Source: Pyrus communis (taxonomy: Eukaryota > Streptophyta > Magnoliopsida > Rosales > Rosaceae). From it: a DNA stretch of 64,000 nucleotides. The position numbers and the translations under genes are program-made. Within the stretch, counting starts at the first letter, position 1; every line of letters begins with the position of its first letter. Shown here one piece after another: positions 36,000 to 46,601 of the stretch. The notes below the pieces were generated by a model. It ran no database searches and had not been told where the DNA came from. It was given only the letters and a program-made list of their open reading frames with translations. Location: positions 4,894,121-4,958,120 of the forward strand of contig NC_084803.1 of the NCBI RefSeq assembly GCF_963583255.1. The letters run 5' to 3'.

Positions 36000-36591
36000 T
36001 ATTTTTCTTTTAAAATTAATAAAATAATATATTATATTTAGAGTGCACTCACAATTTATAGAGTGTCAAATTGCTACGTAGACCAAACGCAAATTTATCA
36101 TTTTAGATTTGATATCACTTTTGAGATGCTCTGAGGCACGTTTCAATTTTTTACTCCATTTTCTCTTTTTTATGGGAGTGATCAGAAACTAAAATGCTTC
36201 ACTTTGTATTGAAAAAGCGCATTATTGGGCTGTTGTTGACATGAGTATGGATACCATTGACGAGTTCGTTCTTTAAGAAACGGGCTTCTTATTCATAGAC
36301 CTGGGTTTTATATTATTATCAATCTTTGTCATTCAACAAGTGTACTAGTTAAATACTCTCGCATGTTCTAACTTTATCCAAATATAGCTTCATAGGTTCT
36401 TTGAGTTACAACACTACTAATTGACAAATGCTTAGTTGGAATAACAGAAACGCTGATCCCTAAAATCTCATCCAACAACAAAAATAAAGAGAGAGATGAA
36501 TCGCATCCATTCTGCAATCATTTGTAATTTGCTAATCAAGAATGAATGTGACATAATTTGGTTGAGCTCAATATATCTAGGATATATATAA
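36000..36591. other. Intergenic, no gene seen
   Basis: AT-rich DNA beyond the outer LTR-like element; no supported feature. Confidence 0.4.
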
Positions 36592-36737
36592 GGGTGTGAT
36601 ATCTGCACACCCATTTTTACTTCTCACACACCTTTTTAATTTTCAGCTTTCGGATTGAATGAATTAAAGGATATCAAAGGACATAAATTAACAGGGAGCG
36701 TGTGAGAAGTTAAAAATGATGTGTAGATAGCACACCC
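36592..36737. mobile_element. MITE, 146 bp
   Basis: The left end GGGTGTGATATCTGCACACC and the right end, reverse complement GGGTGTGCTATCTACACATC, are near-perfect inverted repeats that continue inward (TTTTTACTTCTCACAC versus TTTTTAACTTCTCACAC). It is non-coding. TA-rich flanks leave the target duplication unclear. Confidence 0.8.
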
Positions 36738-37318
36738 CTGTATATACACATCACATGCAACACGTACACTATAAGAGGAGGGATTGCTATTACACTATGG
36801 GTCGTTTTATTTAGAAAAAAGTCAAGGTAACCAACTTAAAGAAATGTTCGAGTTCCCTTGAAATCGCTCATTCTGTTGCTAACGACTCTATTTTACGGGA
36901 ATGAAATGTCTCCTTTGGTGGTTAGTGTGCTTTTTCATTGCCTTCTCTTGGGATTGTTCTTTTCTTTTTTCTGGCTGTGTTGATGCACTTTGGTTCTTGG
37001 TTGCTGCAGTTTGCTGCTACTTATTTTGTAAAGTTGCTTCTCTTATCCAACAGAAAAAAAATAATAGTAATTAATAATGTTCTGATCATTCTAACCACAG
37101 CATACACCAAGGACGCAAAACTCATCCTCTTCTCATGTTGGTAACCACACATTTTTTGTTCCTTTCTACCTTTTCACCCTCTCCCTTTGGGTGAACTTTT
37201 ATCACATCATTAATACAAAGCTTATTCAGTATTTGAATTGATCCAGCACTGTTCTTTTTTTCTTTAGATATCCGAGCGCTTCTCTTCACATCATCACCTT
37301 CTCTTCCTCTCTTCCACC

Positions 37319-37413
37319 ATGGCCAGTATGATTGAAACAAAATCTGAAAGCAATGAAGATGATAGGGTGGACAATGACGTTTCACGCTTATTTGGTCTTC
37401 GTGGGTTTAGGGC
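37319..37413 (+). CDS. Possible orphan first exon, 31 codons
   Basis: A pyrimidine-rich leader ends in CCACCATGG, an ideal plant start context. The frame then encodes an acidic peptide (MASMIETKSESNEDD..., ending LFGLRGFR) and reaches GTAAGT at 37414, a strong donor; the unspliced frame stops right there. No continuing exon was found before the copia remnant at 37.8 kb. It may be the 5' end of a gene broken by retroelement insertion, or chance. I do not recognise the peptide. Confidence 0.25.
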
Positions 37414-37739
37414 GTAAGTGAAAATAGTCCTTTAGTGATAATTAAATTAATTATAAAAATTAAGAAATTGATGAAACTGCTCAAGAACAGATTGTTAGCA
37501 TTGTTAGGGTTTGTTGTTGAAACATAGTTGTTAGCTATTTAACAGAGTCGTTAGTTGTTTAACAGTATGCTAAGTAATGAATTGCATAGTGAGTAGCCAA
37601 TGTAATGAGTATATATATAGTTGTAATTACAGCTCATAATATGACTACTATCAATCTATTCACAAAATTATGTTTTCCATATCTTGCATCTTTGTACAAC
37701 CTTTAGAAATAATTCAAACTCAAAGTGATGTCTGGGATA

Positions 37740-37807
37740 CTGCTCCAATATAATTTGTTGAAGGGTTCAAGTCCTGCTCCAATATAATTTTTTGAAGGGT
37801 TCAAGTA
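37740..37807 (+). repeat. 34-bp tandem duplication
   Basis: Unit one 37740-37773 and unit two 37774-37807 both read CTGCTCCAATATAATTT followed by TTGAAGGGTTCAAGT, with one or two differences. Confidence 0.9.
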
Positions 37808-37847
37808 TTATGTCTATGAATATACAAGATTGACTTGAATCTTTCCA

Positions 37848-38060
37848 ATGGACGGAGGTGGCGAGTTTGTAAACAATAAATTCAAACATTTCTTCCTAGA
37901 AAAAAGGTATAATACATTAAAAAAAAAAAAAAAATCATGTCCTCCCACCATGCAGAATGGACTTGCAAAATGCAAACATAGACATCCATTAGAAACTGTT
38001 ATTAGCTTACAACAAACTGTCAAATTACCACCCAAATTTTGGTTTCATGCTTGTGATGGA
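37848..38060 (+). pseudogene. Ty1/copia integrase remnant
   Basis: The frame includes DGGGEFVNNKFKHFFLE, NGLAKCKHRHPLET and LPPKFWFHA, which match the conserved integrase core of plant copia elements (DxGGEF, QNGxAERKHRH, LPxxFW). A poly-A tract replaces the segment between the first and second motifs, and some catalytic-context residues have changed, so it is a decayed fragment. No gag, protease or reverse transcriptase was seen nearby. LTR-like text near 37490-37690 (TGTTAGCATTGTTAGGG, TATATATAG) may belong to the same lost element. Confidence 0.72.
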
Positions 38061-38195
38061 TCTGTTCCAAATGAAGTCAACATCTGTAGTTTGCAAATCA
38101 AGAAAATTGTGACATGATTGGAGCACTCAATATATCAGAACAAGTATATGTGGAGTGAATGCTTTTACATTATTTACAGATAAATGCCTTATTAA

Positions 38196-39669
38196 TTAAC
38201 TAGCTCGAGTATCTTGAGATGCTGGACTTGTGTATTTACTAATGGCTGCAGTGATCCTCTCTTTGTCTCTAGTTGGAAATGCTTCCAAGAGGATCCCGTC
38301 TTTATAGAAATGGAAGAGCGGCACCGTCTGCATCGTTTCATAAAAAAAATAAAGCTAAGAGGATAATAGATTGATAATAAGCCTTATATAAATTAAAATT
38401 TCGTGTATGCCGATCGTATAAGAGTGACAGTATCAATGGTTGTAAGAGTGACATTTGTCACCAGATTAAGGAGAGAGTTGTTAGATTGGTTAGTGAGTTG
38501 TTATGATGGTTAGTTTGAGATAAGTCAGTTAGATTTTTTGTTAAGGAGATTGTGTAGCAACTTTCGCATAAATATTGTAATGCTCATAGCAATTTATTCT
38601 CTCTCTACAATTCTTCATTCTCTCTCTAGTTTTTTTTCTTCTTCTCTGTTCTTTTGCAAATATATCAGTGAATCTATATATATTGATAGATCTGTTTAAT
38701 TAGTGCCAATTCAGTTCAAATTTTTATTAAAAGTTTGTAAACATTTCTATTTTTGTATATTCCCTAGTAGTTAACTCGATGAGCATGTTGCAATTCAAGT
38801 GCCATGATTCAGCTTAACATAAATGCATATAATAAGTTTGTGAGCACTCAATCAAACTAACATATAAGACTAGTGTGCAATGTTTCCTTTGAAACCAATC
38901 AATCGAGAGAAAGTTACCTTAATTCTAAGTCGATCAGCAACCTCGGATTGTTCGTCGTACTCATCAATTACCTGCAGTAATTAGTAAAAATCCTTACCAG
39001 AATTATATATTGAGCTAATAAAGCAAATTAAGTTGAAATCACAATGGCGTTTGTACGGTGAAATGATCCTATAAGGAACGAGGAAGGTATTATCCTAACA
39101 ATAAGGCTCACATTATGCTTCAAGAAGATAACAGCAGCTTCTCCATCACCAGCTCCCTTACACAGCTTCGAAAACCCTTGCTCTATGTACTTGCAGCTCC
39201 CACACGAAGTCCGATAAAAATCTACGACAACCAAAGCACCAGTTTCTTTGGCCGTTTCGAGAATTTTGCTGAACTCCGCGTCGGTACTAAACTCTCTAAC
39301 ACATTCAACGGGACACACATCATCGTCGTCTTCCTCGGTCAATTCTCCTAGGTTTCCAGACGCCACTCGGACCTCTACGTGACCGAATGCGTGGCGGTAT
39401 CCCGAAACTTCCAATCCTTTGATGATGTTTGATGGAAAATTTGCTTTCACGAGACAAAATTTAACTTGGAAGGGACTTGTTGAACCATGTTTAGTGTTTG
39501 GATTTGTGACGAAGTTGAAAGAGGCTGTGGCCTTGCTGCCGTATAGAATGGTCTGCCTTTGCATTAGAACAAACGCCAAAATTGAAGAGTGGGGTTTTTG
39601 GGGAGATAAGTTCTTGGCGGTTGATATGCTCCCAATTGCCATATCTGAACTCTGAATTGTTCTACCCAT
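38196..39669 (-). CDS. Thioredoxin-like 4, chloroplastic
   Basis: Three exons on the minus strand: 39669-39112, 38971-38918 and 38327-38196 (744 nt, 247 aa), all with GT-AG introns. The first about 90 residues are Ser/Thr/Lys-rich, as in a plastid transit peptide; an alternative ATG nine codons later is equally possible. An acidic linker (EEDDDD) precedes the thioredoxin fold, with the active site CGSC at Cys156 and Cys159 in FYRTSCGSCKYIEQGFSKLCK, then VIDEYDEQSEVADRLRIK and the cis-proline loop TVPLFHFYKDG (Pro207). The usual WCGPC is replaced by SCGSC, as I recall for Arabidopsis At1g07700. A plastid disulfide-exchange role is expected; specific targets are not known from sequence. Intron 2 (38328-38917) contains LTR-like text around 38470-38690. 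Confidence 0.85.
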
Positions 39670-40448
39670 TCAGAAGGTGCCACGACATCACCAACCATAT
39701 CGGATTGGCCTTCCTAACGACAACTTTTTGGGCCGGTTATGTTTTTCATGAATTGGCTTTTGAGTAAAAGTAAAAAAATAGTCTGATTTGTTTAAAAAAT
39801 TTATTTCTAACCAATATCTAGATTGTAATTCTATAGAGTTTATCAGACTATTATTTAGGTAAAGGGTATCAGGGTGGTGAAATGTAACCCCTTTAAGCCT
39901 TTTTTTGGGACTCAGGTCATCTCCAACCGAAGGGGTTACGTTTAACCCTCCGTCTAGATTATAGCCCTACAAGAAATTATTTTTTAGTAAACAGTGCTAG
40001 ACCATATCTATATACAATTTTTAACCGAAGGGGGCTATTTTTTAGCCCCTCAATAATTTATTAATTTAAGTTTGTTCTTTAATTTTATCGGTTAATTAAA
40101 TTAAACTATCATATTAAAATAAGATTTCCAGACATCTTTTCAGGATCACTTATCCCTAAATGTTGTTTTAAGTTGTATGTTATTAAATATTTAATTTTAA
40201 GTTGTATGTTATTAAATATTTAATTTTACTTGCATGTTAACAACTTAGACAGAAAAATGAGATAAGATAGTATGGAAATGTGAAAATGATGTGAAAAAAT
40301 GGTGTAGAAATAGTTTAGGTATTTATAAGAAAAAATTAGAATTTTTTAATATTCCTTTTTAAATTCTGTCTTAAAAAAAAAAAGAAAAAATGAAGTGGTT
40401 ACATAACGCCAGCTAGCAGCACAACTAGGCCCAACTTTTAGGGCTGAC

Positions 40449-40733
40449 TGTGACATCCCACATCGCCCAGGGGAGTGATCCTTAAATGTATATTCTCATC
40501 CCTACCTAGCACGAGGCCTTTTGGGAGCTCACTGGCTTCGGATTCCGTAAGAACTCCGAAGTTTAGCGAGAAAGGGGCTAGAGCAATCCCATGATGGGTG
40601 ACCCACTGAGAAGTTACTCGTGAGTTCCCAAAAACAAAACCGTGAGGGAATGGTAAGCCCAAAGTGGACAATATCGTGCTACGGTAGTGGAGTGGGCCCG
40701 GGAAGTGGTTCCGTCCCGGGCGGGGATGTGACA
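40449..40733 (+). mobile_element. Solo Cassandra LTR with 5S-rRNA-like segment
   Basis: A 285-bp LTR beginning TGTGACATCCCACATCG and ending GGGGATGTGACA, flanked by CTGAC on both sides (40444-40448, 40734-40738). Positions 40540-40625 resemble the 5S rRNA internal promoter region: GAACTCCGAAGTTTAGCG (A-box side) and ATGATGGGTGACCCACTG (C-box side), ending GAGAAGTT. A single LTR with a perfect duplication indicates LTR-LTR recombination after insertion. Cassandra TRIMs with 5S-derived LTRs are known across land plants. Confidence 0.9.
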
Positions 40734-40819
40734 CTGACTATGTTTGCCCATCCATATGGCCATTTGGCTATAGTTTGGTTAGGCGGGTCCCAAATTTTTT
40801 TTAGCCCAACCCTTCATTA

Positions 40820-41405
40820 GACCTACTCCAACCTTTGAGTAAAACTCAAATTTTATGTTCAAAACTTATCCTAACTTGCTCCAACCTTGGAGCAAATATG
40901 AGTTAAAACTCAAAACTCATTTATAGGCCAAATTTAGTCCAGGATTCCCCTTGGTTTAGTGGGGTTTGTCCATCATATATGTATATTTTTGTCATATTTA
41001 TAATTATAAATTCATTGAATCCAACAGTAAAAAAAAAAAAAAATCTAACGGTACAAATTTAAATCCAATGGTTAAAGTAATAAATTTTTTTTTCTTGTAT
41101 GTGTTTTATATTCTTTCATAGCGTTTCACGAGTTTCATGGTGTCGCTTAGTAATTTTTCAATATTTATCGGAATCTAAATATTTTTATGTGAAAATATTT
41201 ATAAAATTAAATTAGGATAGTCTACATAATTTTTTTTCTTTTAAAAAAGTTACTTTAAGAAAAAATTAGCCTAAATTCATTATTTAATGATCTGGGGCTA
41301 AAATTTTAACCCATAAGGATTGGATCAAAAAAGCTATTTATGAGTTAAAACCTAAATTTTATAGGCTAAAAATTTTAGATTTTAACCTAAGGGTTAGAGA
41401 TAGTC
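40820..41405. mobile_element. Harbinger-like MITE, GACCTACTCC-type, 586 bp
   Basis: The left end GACCTACTCCAACC and the right end, reverse complement GACTATCTCTAACC, are preceded by TTA at the left and followed by TTT at the right. The interior is rich in TTTTAACC/GGTTAAAA motifs like those of the MITE at 41623-42030, so they are probably relatives. Confidence 0.55.
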
Positions 41406-41622
41406 TTTGTGTCACAACAGGCTATGTTTTGGCCTATAACCCTTTAGCCGACTCAGTTGGAGATGACGTTAGCTCCTCAATTGCAATAATTAATTCACAT
41501 GTTACGGGCCTCACGGCTAGATTTAAAAACATTAAACGGTAGTTTAATTAAATTAACTAATTTATAATATAAACCTAAAACCAATAATTTTTTTATAGAA
41601 TTATATGTAATCCATTCGATTA

Positions 41623-42030
41623 GACCAACTCCAATGGTGGGTTAAAAGTCAAATTACCTCCAAAAATTTCCCCCCAAACCCAATCCAACCCAAGGGGAAA
41701 ATTTGGACTAAATGTTAAATGCTAAACCAAGGCCAAATCCCCCCCCCCCCCAAAATTTAGCCCAGAAATCAGAGTGGACTCCACCCAATATTTATTGAAA
41801 TTTAAATTTTTTTAGATTAAAATGTTCATAAAATTAATTTATGATAGTCTACATATTTATTTAAAAAAAAAATTTAATTTAACAAAAAAAATAACCTAAG
41901 TTCATTCTTTAATAATTCTGGACTAAAATTTTAGGCTAGAACGGTTGGAGCAGAAAAGCTGTTTTTAGGTTAAAAGCTAAATTTTTCAGGTTAAAATATT
42001 TAATTTTTAACCCAACAATTGGAGATGGTC
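41623..42030. mobile_element. Harbinger-like MITE, GACCAACTCC-type, 408 bp
   Basis: The left end GACCAACTCCAATGGTGGGTT and the right end, reverse complement GACCATCTCCAATTGTTGGGTT, are flanked by TTA on both sides (41620-41622, 42031-42033). It is non-coding and contains a poly-C run near 41740. The TTA duplication supports PIF/Harbinger. Confidence 0.8.
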
Positions 42031-42371
42031 TTAAAGATAACATAATACTGTTTATTTACAACTAATTTTTTTGTAGAGCTATTAATCTAAAACAGAGTTA
42101 TTGATTTCGAAGTAAGGTCCCAGAAAAATTCAAATTTATGATGCCAGACCAACCGAACGATAAAAACTACCAGAAAATAAAGTTATGGGAATGCGTGCCT
42201 TGTCCGTCATCTGATCTCTTCAGGCGCGGTTAGTTCGCGCGTGATCTTATACGACAATTAAATTCTCCAACCAAATTAACTAGTCTCTTAGAAATCGAAC
42301 GATAAAAACGACGTAGTTGCGAGGCCCTTTACATCTCGATACTTGCAGAGTTGAAGAGAGAGAGAGAAGCA

Positions 42372-43192
42372 ATGGCGAGCGGTGCGGAGCTGAAGTCGGA
42401 GAGCTTGTTCGAGCTGATGAAAGAGCACCTGAAAACCGACGCCGGCAAAGAAATTACTAAGAAAATCGGACTCGTCTATCAGATCAACATCGCACCCAAG
42501 GTAGGCTCCACCACTCGCCGACCTTCCTCAAATTCTCTAAATCTGATAAATTCCCAATTTTCCCTTGACTTTCTGAGTTGAAATCGCAGAAAATTGGATT
42601 CAATGAGGTGATTTTTACAGTTGATCTTAAGAAAGGCGAGGTCAAGAAAGGTTAGGGTTTCTGATTTTGGTTTGCTCTTAATCCTAATTAATTAATCAAT
42701 TTAGGGCCTGTTGAGATTGTTTGTGGTTAAAAGCGTTTTGTGATGGTCGAAAGTGTATTTTTTTTCACGTTTGGCAGAAAAATTTAAAAGCGATTTGGCA
42801 TATATGTAAGTACTGTCCGAAGAAGCACCTAGAAGAAAATGCTTTTGATTGCCTTTGGCTGAAAAAATAAAGAAATCTATTTGGCTCATATGTAAGTGCT
42901 TTTTGAAGAAGCCCTTCTGGGAAGAAGCACCTAGAAAAGGCCCTTAATAATTATGTTTAATGTATGAAAGGTGAGAGCTTTTCCTGAAATCTGAGCTGAA
43001 ATTACAGGGGCATATGAAGGAGGGAAGCCAGATGCAACTTTTTCGTTCAAGGATGATGATTTCATTAAGGTGGCGCTAGGGAAGATGAACCCACAAATCG
43101 CTTTCATGAGGGGGGCAATGAAGATCAAGGGCAGCCTGAGTGCGGCCACGAAATTCACACCTGACATTTTCCCCAAGCCTGCCAAGATGTGA
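42372..43192 (+). CDS. SCP2: Sterol carrier protein 2 (SCP2)
   Basis: Three exons: 42372-42500, 42590-42650 and 43008-43192 (375 nt, 124 aa). It is a single SCP2 domain, a hydrophobic-tunnel fold that carries sterols and acyl lipids; plant SCP2 is a small stand-alone peroxisomal protein. Recognisable parts are SLFELMKEHL, GLVYQINIAPKKIGFNEVIFTVDLKKGEV, and DDDFIKVALGKMNPQIAFMRGAMKIKGSLSAATKFTPDIFPKPAKM. The length equals that of other plant SCP2 proteins. The C-terminal tripeptide is AKM, not the canonical SKL; it fits the relaxed PTS1 pattern. A GA-rich leader (42353-42369) precedes the ATG. Intron 2 contains a Tourist-like MITE. Confidence 0.92.
42704..42943. mobile_element. Tourist-like MITE in SCP2 intron 2, 240 bp
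   Basis: The ends are GGGCCTGTTGAGA and, in reverse complement, GGGCCTTTTCTAGG, flanked by TTA on both sides (42701-42703, 42944-42946). It has internal AAGCACCTAGAAG and AAAAGCGTTTT motifs and is non-coding. It lies wholly within the intron and disturbs neither splice site. Confidence 0.75.
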
Positions 43193-44126
43193 GATTTCGG
43201 ATTTTAGGCCTAATTATATTTTGATTGCTTCAAATGAATTTCTCAAATACTAGGAAACTTTGAACCGATGGGAATTTTAGCTTTCCACTAAAGAGAAACT
43301 AGAAGTCAATTAGATGAAAGCTTGTGCTCTTTGATATGTGAATCATTTCGTACTTAATGCAATAAGCTGCCGATTCGAATATGACTGAGGGTTTTTTTTC
43401 TTATAATATTTGTTATTTTTCTTGTGTTTTCCTGCAAATTTGCTATCTGTAGTCTTTGGATATTTGGGAGTTGGGTGGCTTCAGGGGTTTGATTTGGCTG
43501 CAAAACAGGGAAAATCAGCCAACTCAATGATAAACTGAAAGGGAAATGAACTCCGTGCACCCCTTTCACCTTGTATATATCCATGTTTTTTCTGTCATTT
43601 GGTGTTCCTTTTATGTATCCAATATAACGGGCAGAAATAAACTGGGGTGTGCCGAAATTGCCTCACAACTGAAACTCTGATAATGAAAAAGAAAGAGAGT
43701 AGCAGTTTTCCACCAAAAACAATAAGTGAAACAATTCATTGTTATGATGTTGGCTGGGGCAGAACCCAATGAGGCTAAATCTTGGGTGTAATCGGTCCTT
43801 GATCCCCTTCACTCTATCTCTCACATAGACCAGCATGCGTTTGTCCAAGAAGAAAAAAAGGTCTTAGTTAAAGGATGTTGAAAGTATATGATTGTGAATT
43901 GATTTCATGAATGTTGCCTAACCTTTTGAAAAACTGATCGCATTTGGACGAGTCAGCCCTTTTCTAGCTGAACACACACCGCATGATACTTTGGATTTGC
44001 TTCAGTATATCTTGTTGTTCAAACTGGCTGACTCTCTGGAGTTTCAATCTCCACTTGTCTTGGCTGTTTAATTATAAAATGCGTGACTTTTGGTAAAGTC
44101 AACTCCACGAGATAACTAAAGGCACC
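43193..44126. other. Intergenic: SCP2 3' end and amylase upstream
   Basis: No gene is supported. An ATAAAAT box near 44075, about 50 bp upstream of the dead amylase ATG, could be its old TATA element. A W-box-like GTCAAC lies at about 44097. Confidence 0.4.
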
Positions 44127-46013
44127 ATGAACTTCCTCATTTCCTTCTGCTTTTGCCTGTGCATTTCTCTCTTGCCCTCCTTTGGAACCCCCGCTGTGTT
44201 GTATTAGGTAACTACGCTATATGCACTTCTCTTTTACAGATTACGTTTAGCCTGTTATGAATGCGCATTTTGAATTTTGATGTCTTTGAATATGATACAG
44301 GGGTTCAAGTAAAAAAGGAGGGTGGTACAACTCACTCAAGACCTCCATTCTTGAACTTGCTGACTCTGGCATCACCCCATGTCTGGCTTCCTCCGCCTCA
44401 CGCTAATGGAACCGAGGGTATTTACTGGCTACTAGCCTATCACTATCTCTGTATAATTGCATTTTTTGTTTAATAATCCCAAGTAATCAATAATGTTCTC
44501 TCGCTAGACTGTGAATCTGGATTGCACATTCTGGCAAGATAATAATTCGTTACCATTATTCAAACATTTCAGGATGCTCTCCGGAAGGCTATACGATCTT
44601 GATGCATCGAGAATTGAAGTTCCTATTTACTGCCAGGCATGAGAAGGGAATCAAAGCCATAGACGTTGTGATAAACCACAGAGCAGCTGTCAAACAAGAT
44701 GAGAACGGACTATGGAGCATATTTGAAGGTGGAAAGCCGGATGGACGTCTTGACTTCGATGCCTCCTTGATTTGCAGGGATGACAATGACCACCCTTTTG
44801 GCACTGGCAACCCAGACACAGGAGACAACTTCCCGTTCACAGCTGACATGGACCACAGAAACCCTAGGCTTCAAAGCGAGTTGTCTGATTGGATGATCTG
44901 GTTGAAAACCGAAATAGGGTTTGATGGATGGAGGTTTGGCTCTAGCTTAACCAAGCTCTACATGGACAGAACTTTGCCGGAATTCGCAGTTGCCGAGTAC
45001 TGGCGTTGGATTCAGAACCAAGATGCACATAGGAAATTAGGAATGAAATAGTTAGTTGGATTCAGGCATTGGGGGTGTTGTCACGACGTTTGATATGACA
45101 ACCAAGTATATTATGGATGTTTCTGTGGAGGGTGAGCCACGGAGGCTAAAGGATTCAAATGGGAAACCACCAGGGTTGATCGGCATCAAGCCAGAAGGTG
45201 CTGTGACATTTATCGACAATCATGAAACTTGGTCTCAAAACTGTTGCCTTTCCCATCTGATAAAAGTCCGGCTTGGATATGCTTACATTCTCACCCATCC
45301 TGGCACCCCAAGCATAGTAAGTACTAAACATCGATTTACTGGAAAATGTTCTTTTGTCATACTATCTAACCACACAATTAGTTTATGTTGCAGAATAGAA
45401 TTCGGATCACCATTTATATTGACTTTTTCATAAATTTGTGATTCAGATTCACAATATGACAACATAATTATTCGTCTAGTAACGTAAAACATGCGTCGTC
45501 TTATTGAATTGGGAAATCTTCTTTTGTCATGCTGTCTAATAGCTAGCGCAAGTGGTTTATAATTATATTACCAAATAGTCAACTTGGATCAATATTAATC
45601 TTATTTTTTCTTGATTATGTGAGACAGATTCACAGTTTAATAACATTAATTATTTGCATAGTAATATAAATCTGGCAAGAGAACATTCATGTACATATTT
45701 CAACTTCTAAATTACCTTGTTTTCGGTGTGGCAGTTCTATGATCACTTCTTTGAGTGGGGGTGGCCGAAGGACCCTATACGCAATTTGACAGCAATAAGG
45801 GCAAGGAATGGGATCAATTCCAAGAGCAGTGTGACTATCTTAGCTGCCGAGGGTGACCTATATATGGCCAACATCGACGACAAGATAGTAATGAAGATTT
45901 GGCCAAGGTTGGACCTCGGAGACCTTGATCCCACAAACTCAAACTTCCATGTTGCCAGAAGTGGGGATGACTTTGCTGTGTGGGAGAGAAACGAACTCGA
46001 AAAAGCTTGTTAA
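44127..46013 (+). pseudogene. Alpha-amylase (GH13, secreted type) pseudogene
   Basis: Exon remnants: 44127-44207 (signal peptide, MNFLISFCFCLCISLLPS...), 44301 to about 44420, about 44573-45316, and 45735-46013. The text follows plant secreted alpha-amylase closely (KKGGWYNSLKTSILELADSGIT, HVWLPPPH, DVVINHRA, IFEGGKPDGRLD, LKDSNGKPPG, YAYILTHPGTPSI, FYDHFFEWGW, NGINSKSSV). It is broken: a TAG at 44205 where Gln is expected; frameshifts near 44375, 44575-44620, 45050 and 45240-45265; a stop at 45049; and an in-frame loss after GFDGWRF that removes the catalytic Asp nucleophile and its neighbours. The acid/base Glu (VAEYW) and the third Asp (FIDNHE) remain. About 12 residues before NQDAHR are also missing. 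Confidence 0.9.
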
Positions 46014-46601
46014 AATGATGTGTAATGTAATAGAATTATTAAGGCCTATATAAACGTTCTTAGCCAATTGAGTTATAAACCCCAGCTCGTAGTTCAAACA
46101 ATTATGTTGATAGATCGTCGGTTCTAGTTAGCTCGTCTAGAGATGGAACATTTGAACTTAAGACATTTAAACTAATTTATTCCTTCTAAACGACATTCTA
46201 ATTAGTTATATTCATACTACTAGAATGGAGATTCGAATTCGGGTGAAGGAGAGCAGAGAGTTTTCAAACTATGGTATTAGTTTTTTACTAATGAACTAGA
46301 TTCACTTGAAATGTTAAGCTTGTCTTTTTATCCTGATAACAAAATTGTCTCTGTTTTGGTAGCGCGATACTGTTAGTGGATTAAATATTTAGTTGTTAGG
46401 AGAGAGAAAAATCGGTGAAAATCAAATCGCACTAAGGTACATATACATGATTGTATTCACGATTGCGGTAAAACACCATCTGCTTGTCTTTTTATTACTC
46501 AATTATAAAGCAGCTGCACACTGTGGCTCTGCCCTCCTCCACCACAAAAACCCAAAAAACAGAAGCTGCACACTCTAAAAACTTTCGCGCCAAACTTGAG
46601 T
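46014..46601. other. Intergenic: amylase remnant to PPR gene
   Basis: No gene is seen. The last 100 bp presumably hold the PPR gene's leader. Confidence 0.4.

Larger units (their letters stand above)
39917..41467. mobile_element. Large MITE-like element hosting two insertions
   Basis: The left end TCATCTCCAACCGAAGGG and the right end, reverse complement GTCATCTCCAACTGAGTCGG, form inverted repeats with AACCC/GGGTT motifs nearby. Inside lie a solo Cassandra LTR (40449-40733) and a second MITE (40820-41405). A target duplication was not settled. Confidence 0.55.

Noticed and set aside
44599..45433. Functional alpha-amylase read from the two long open frames
   Set aside because: The frames are segments of one broken gene separated by frameshifts and stops, and the nucleophile Asp is missing.
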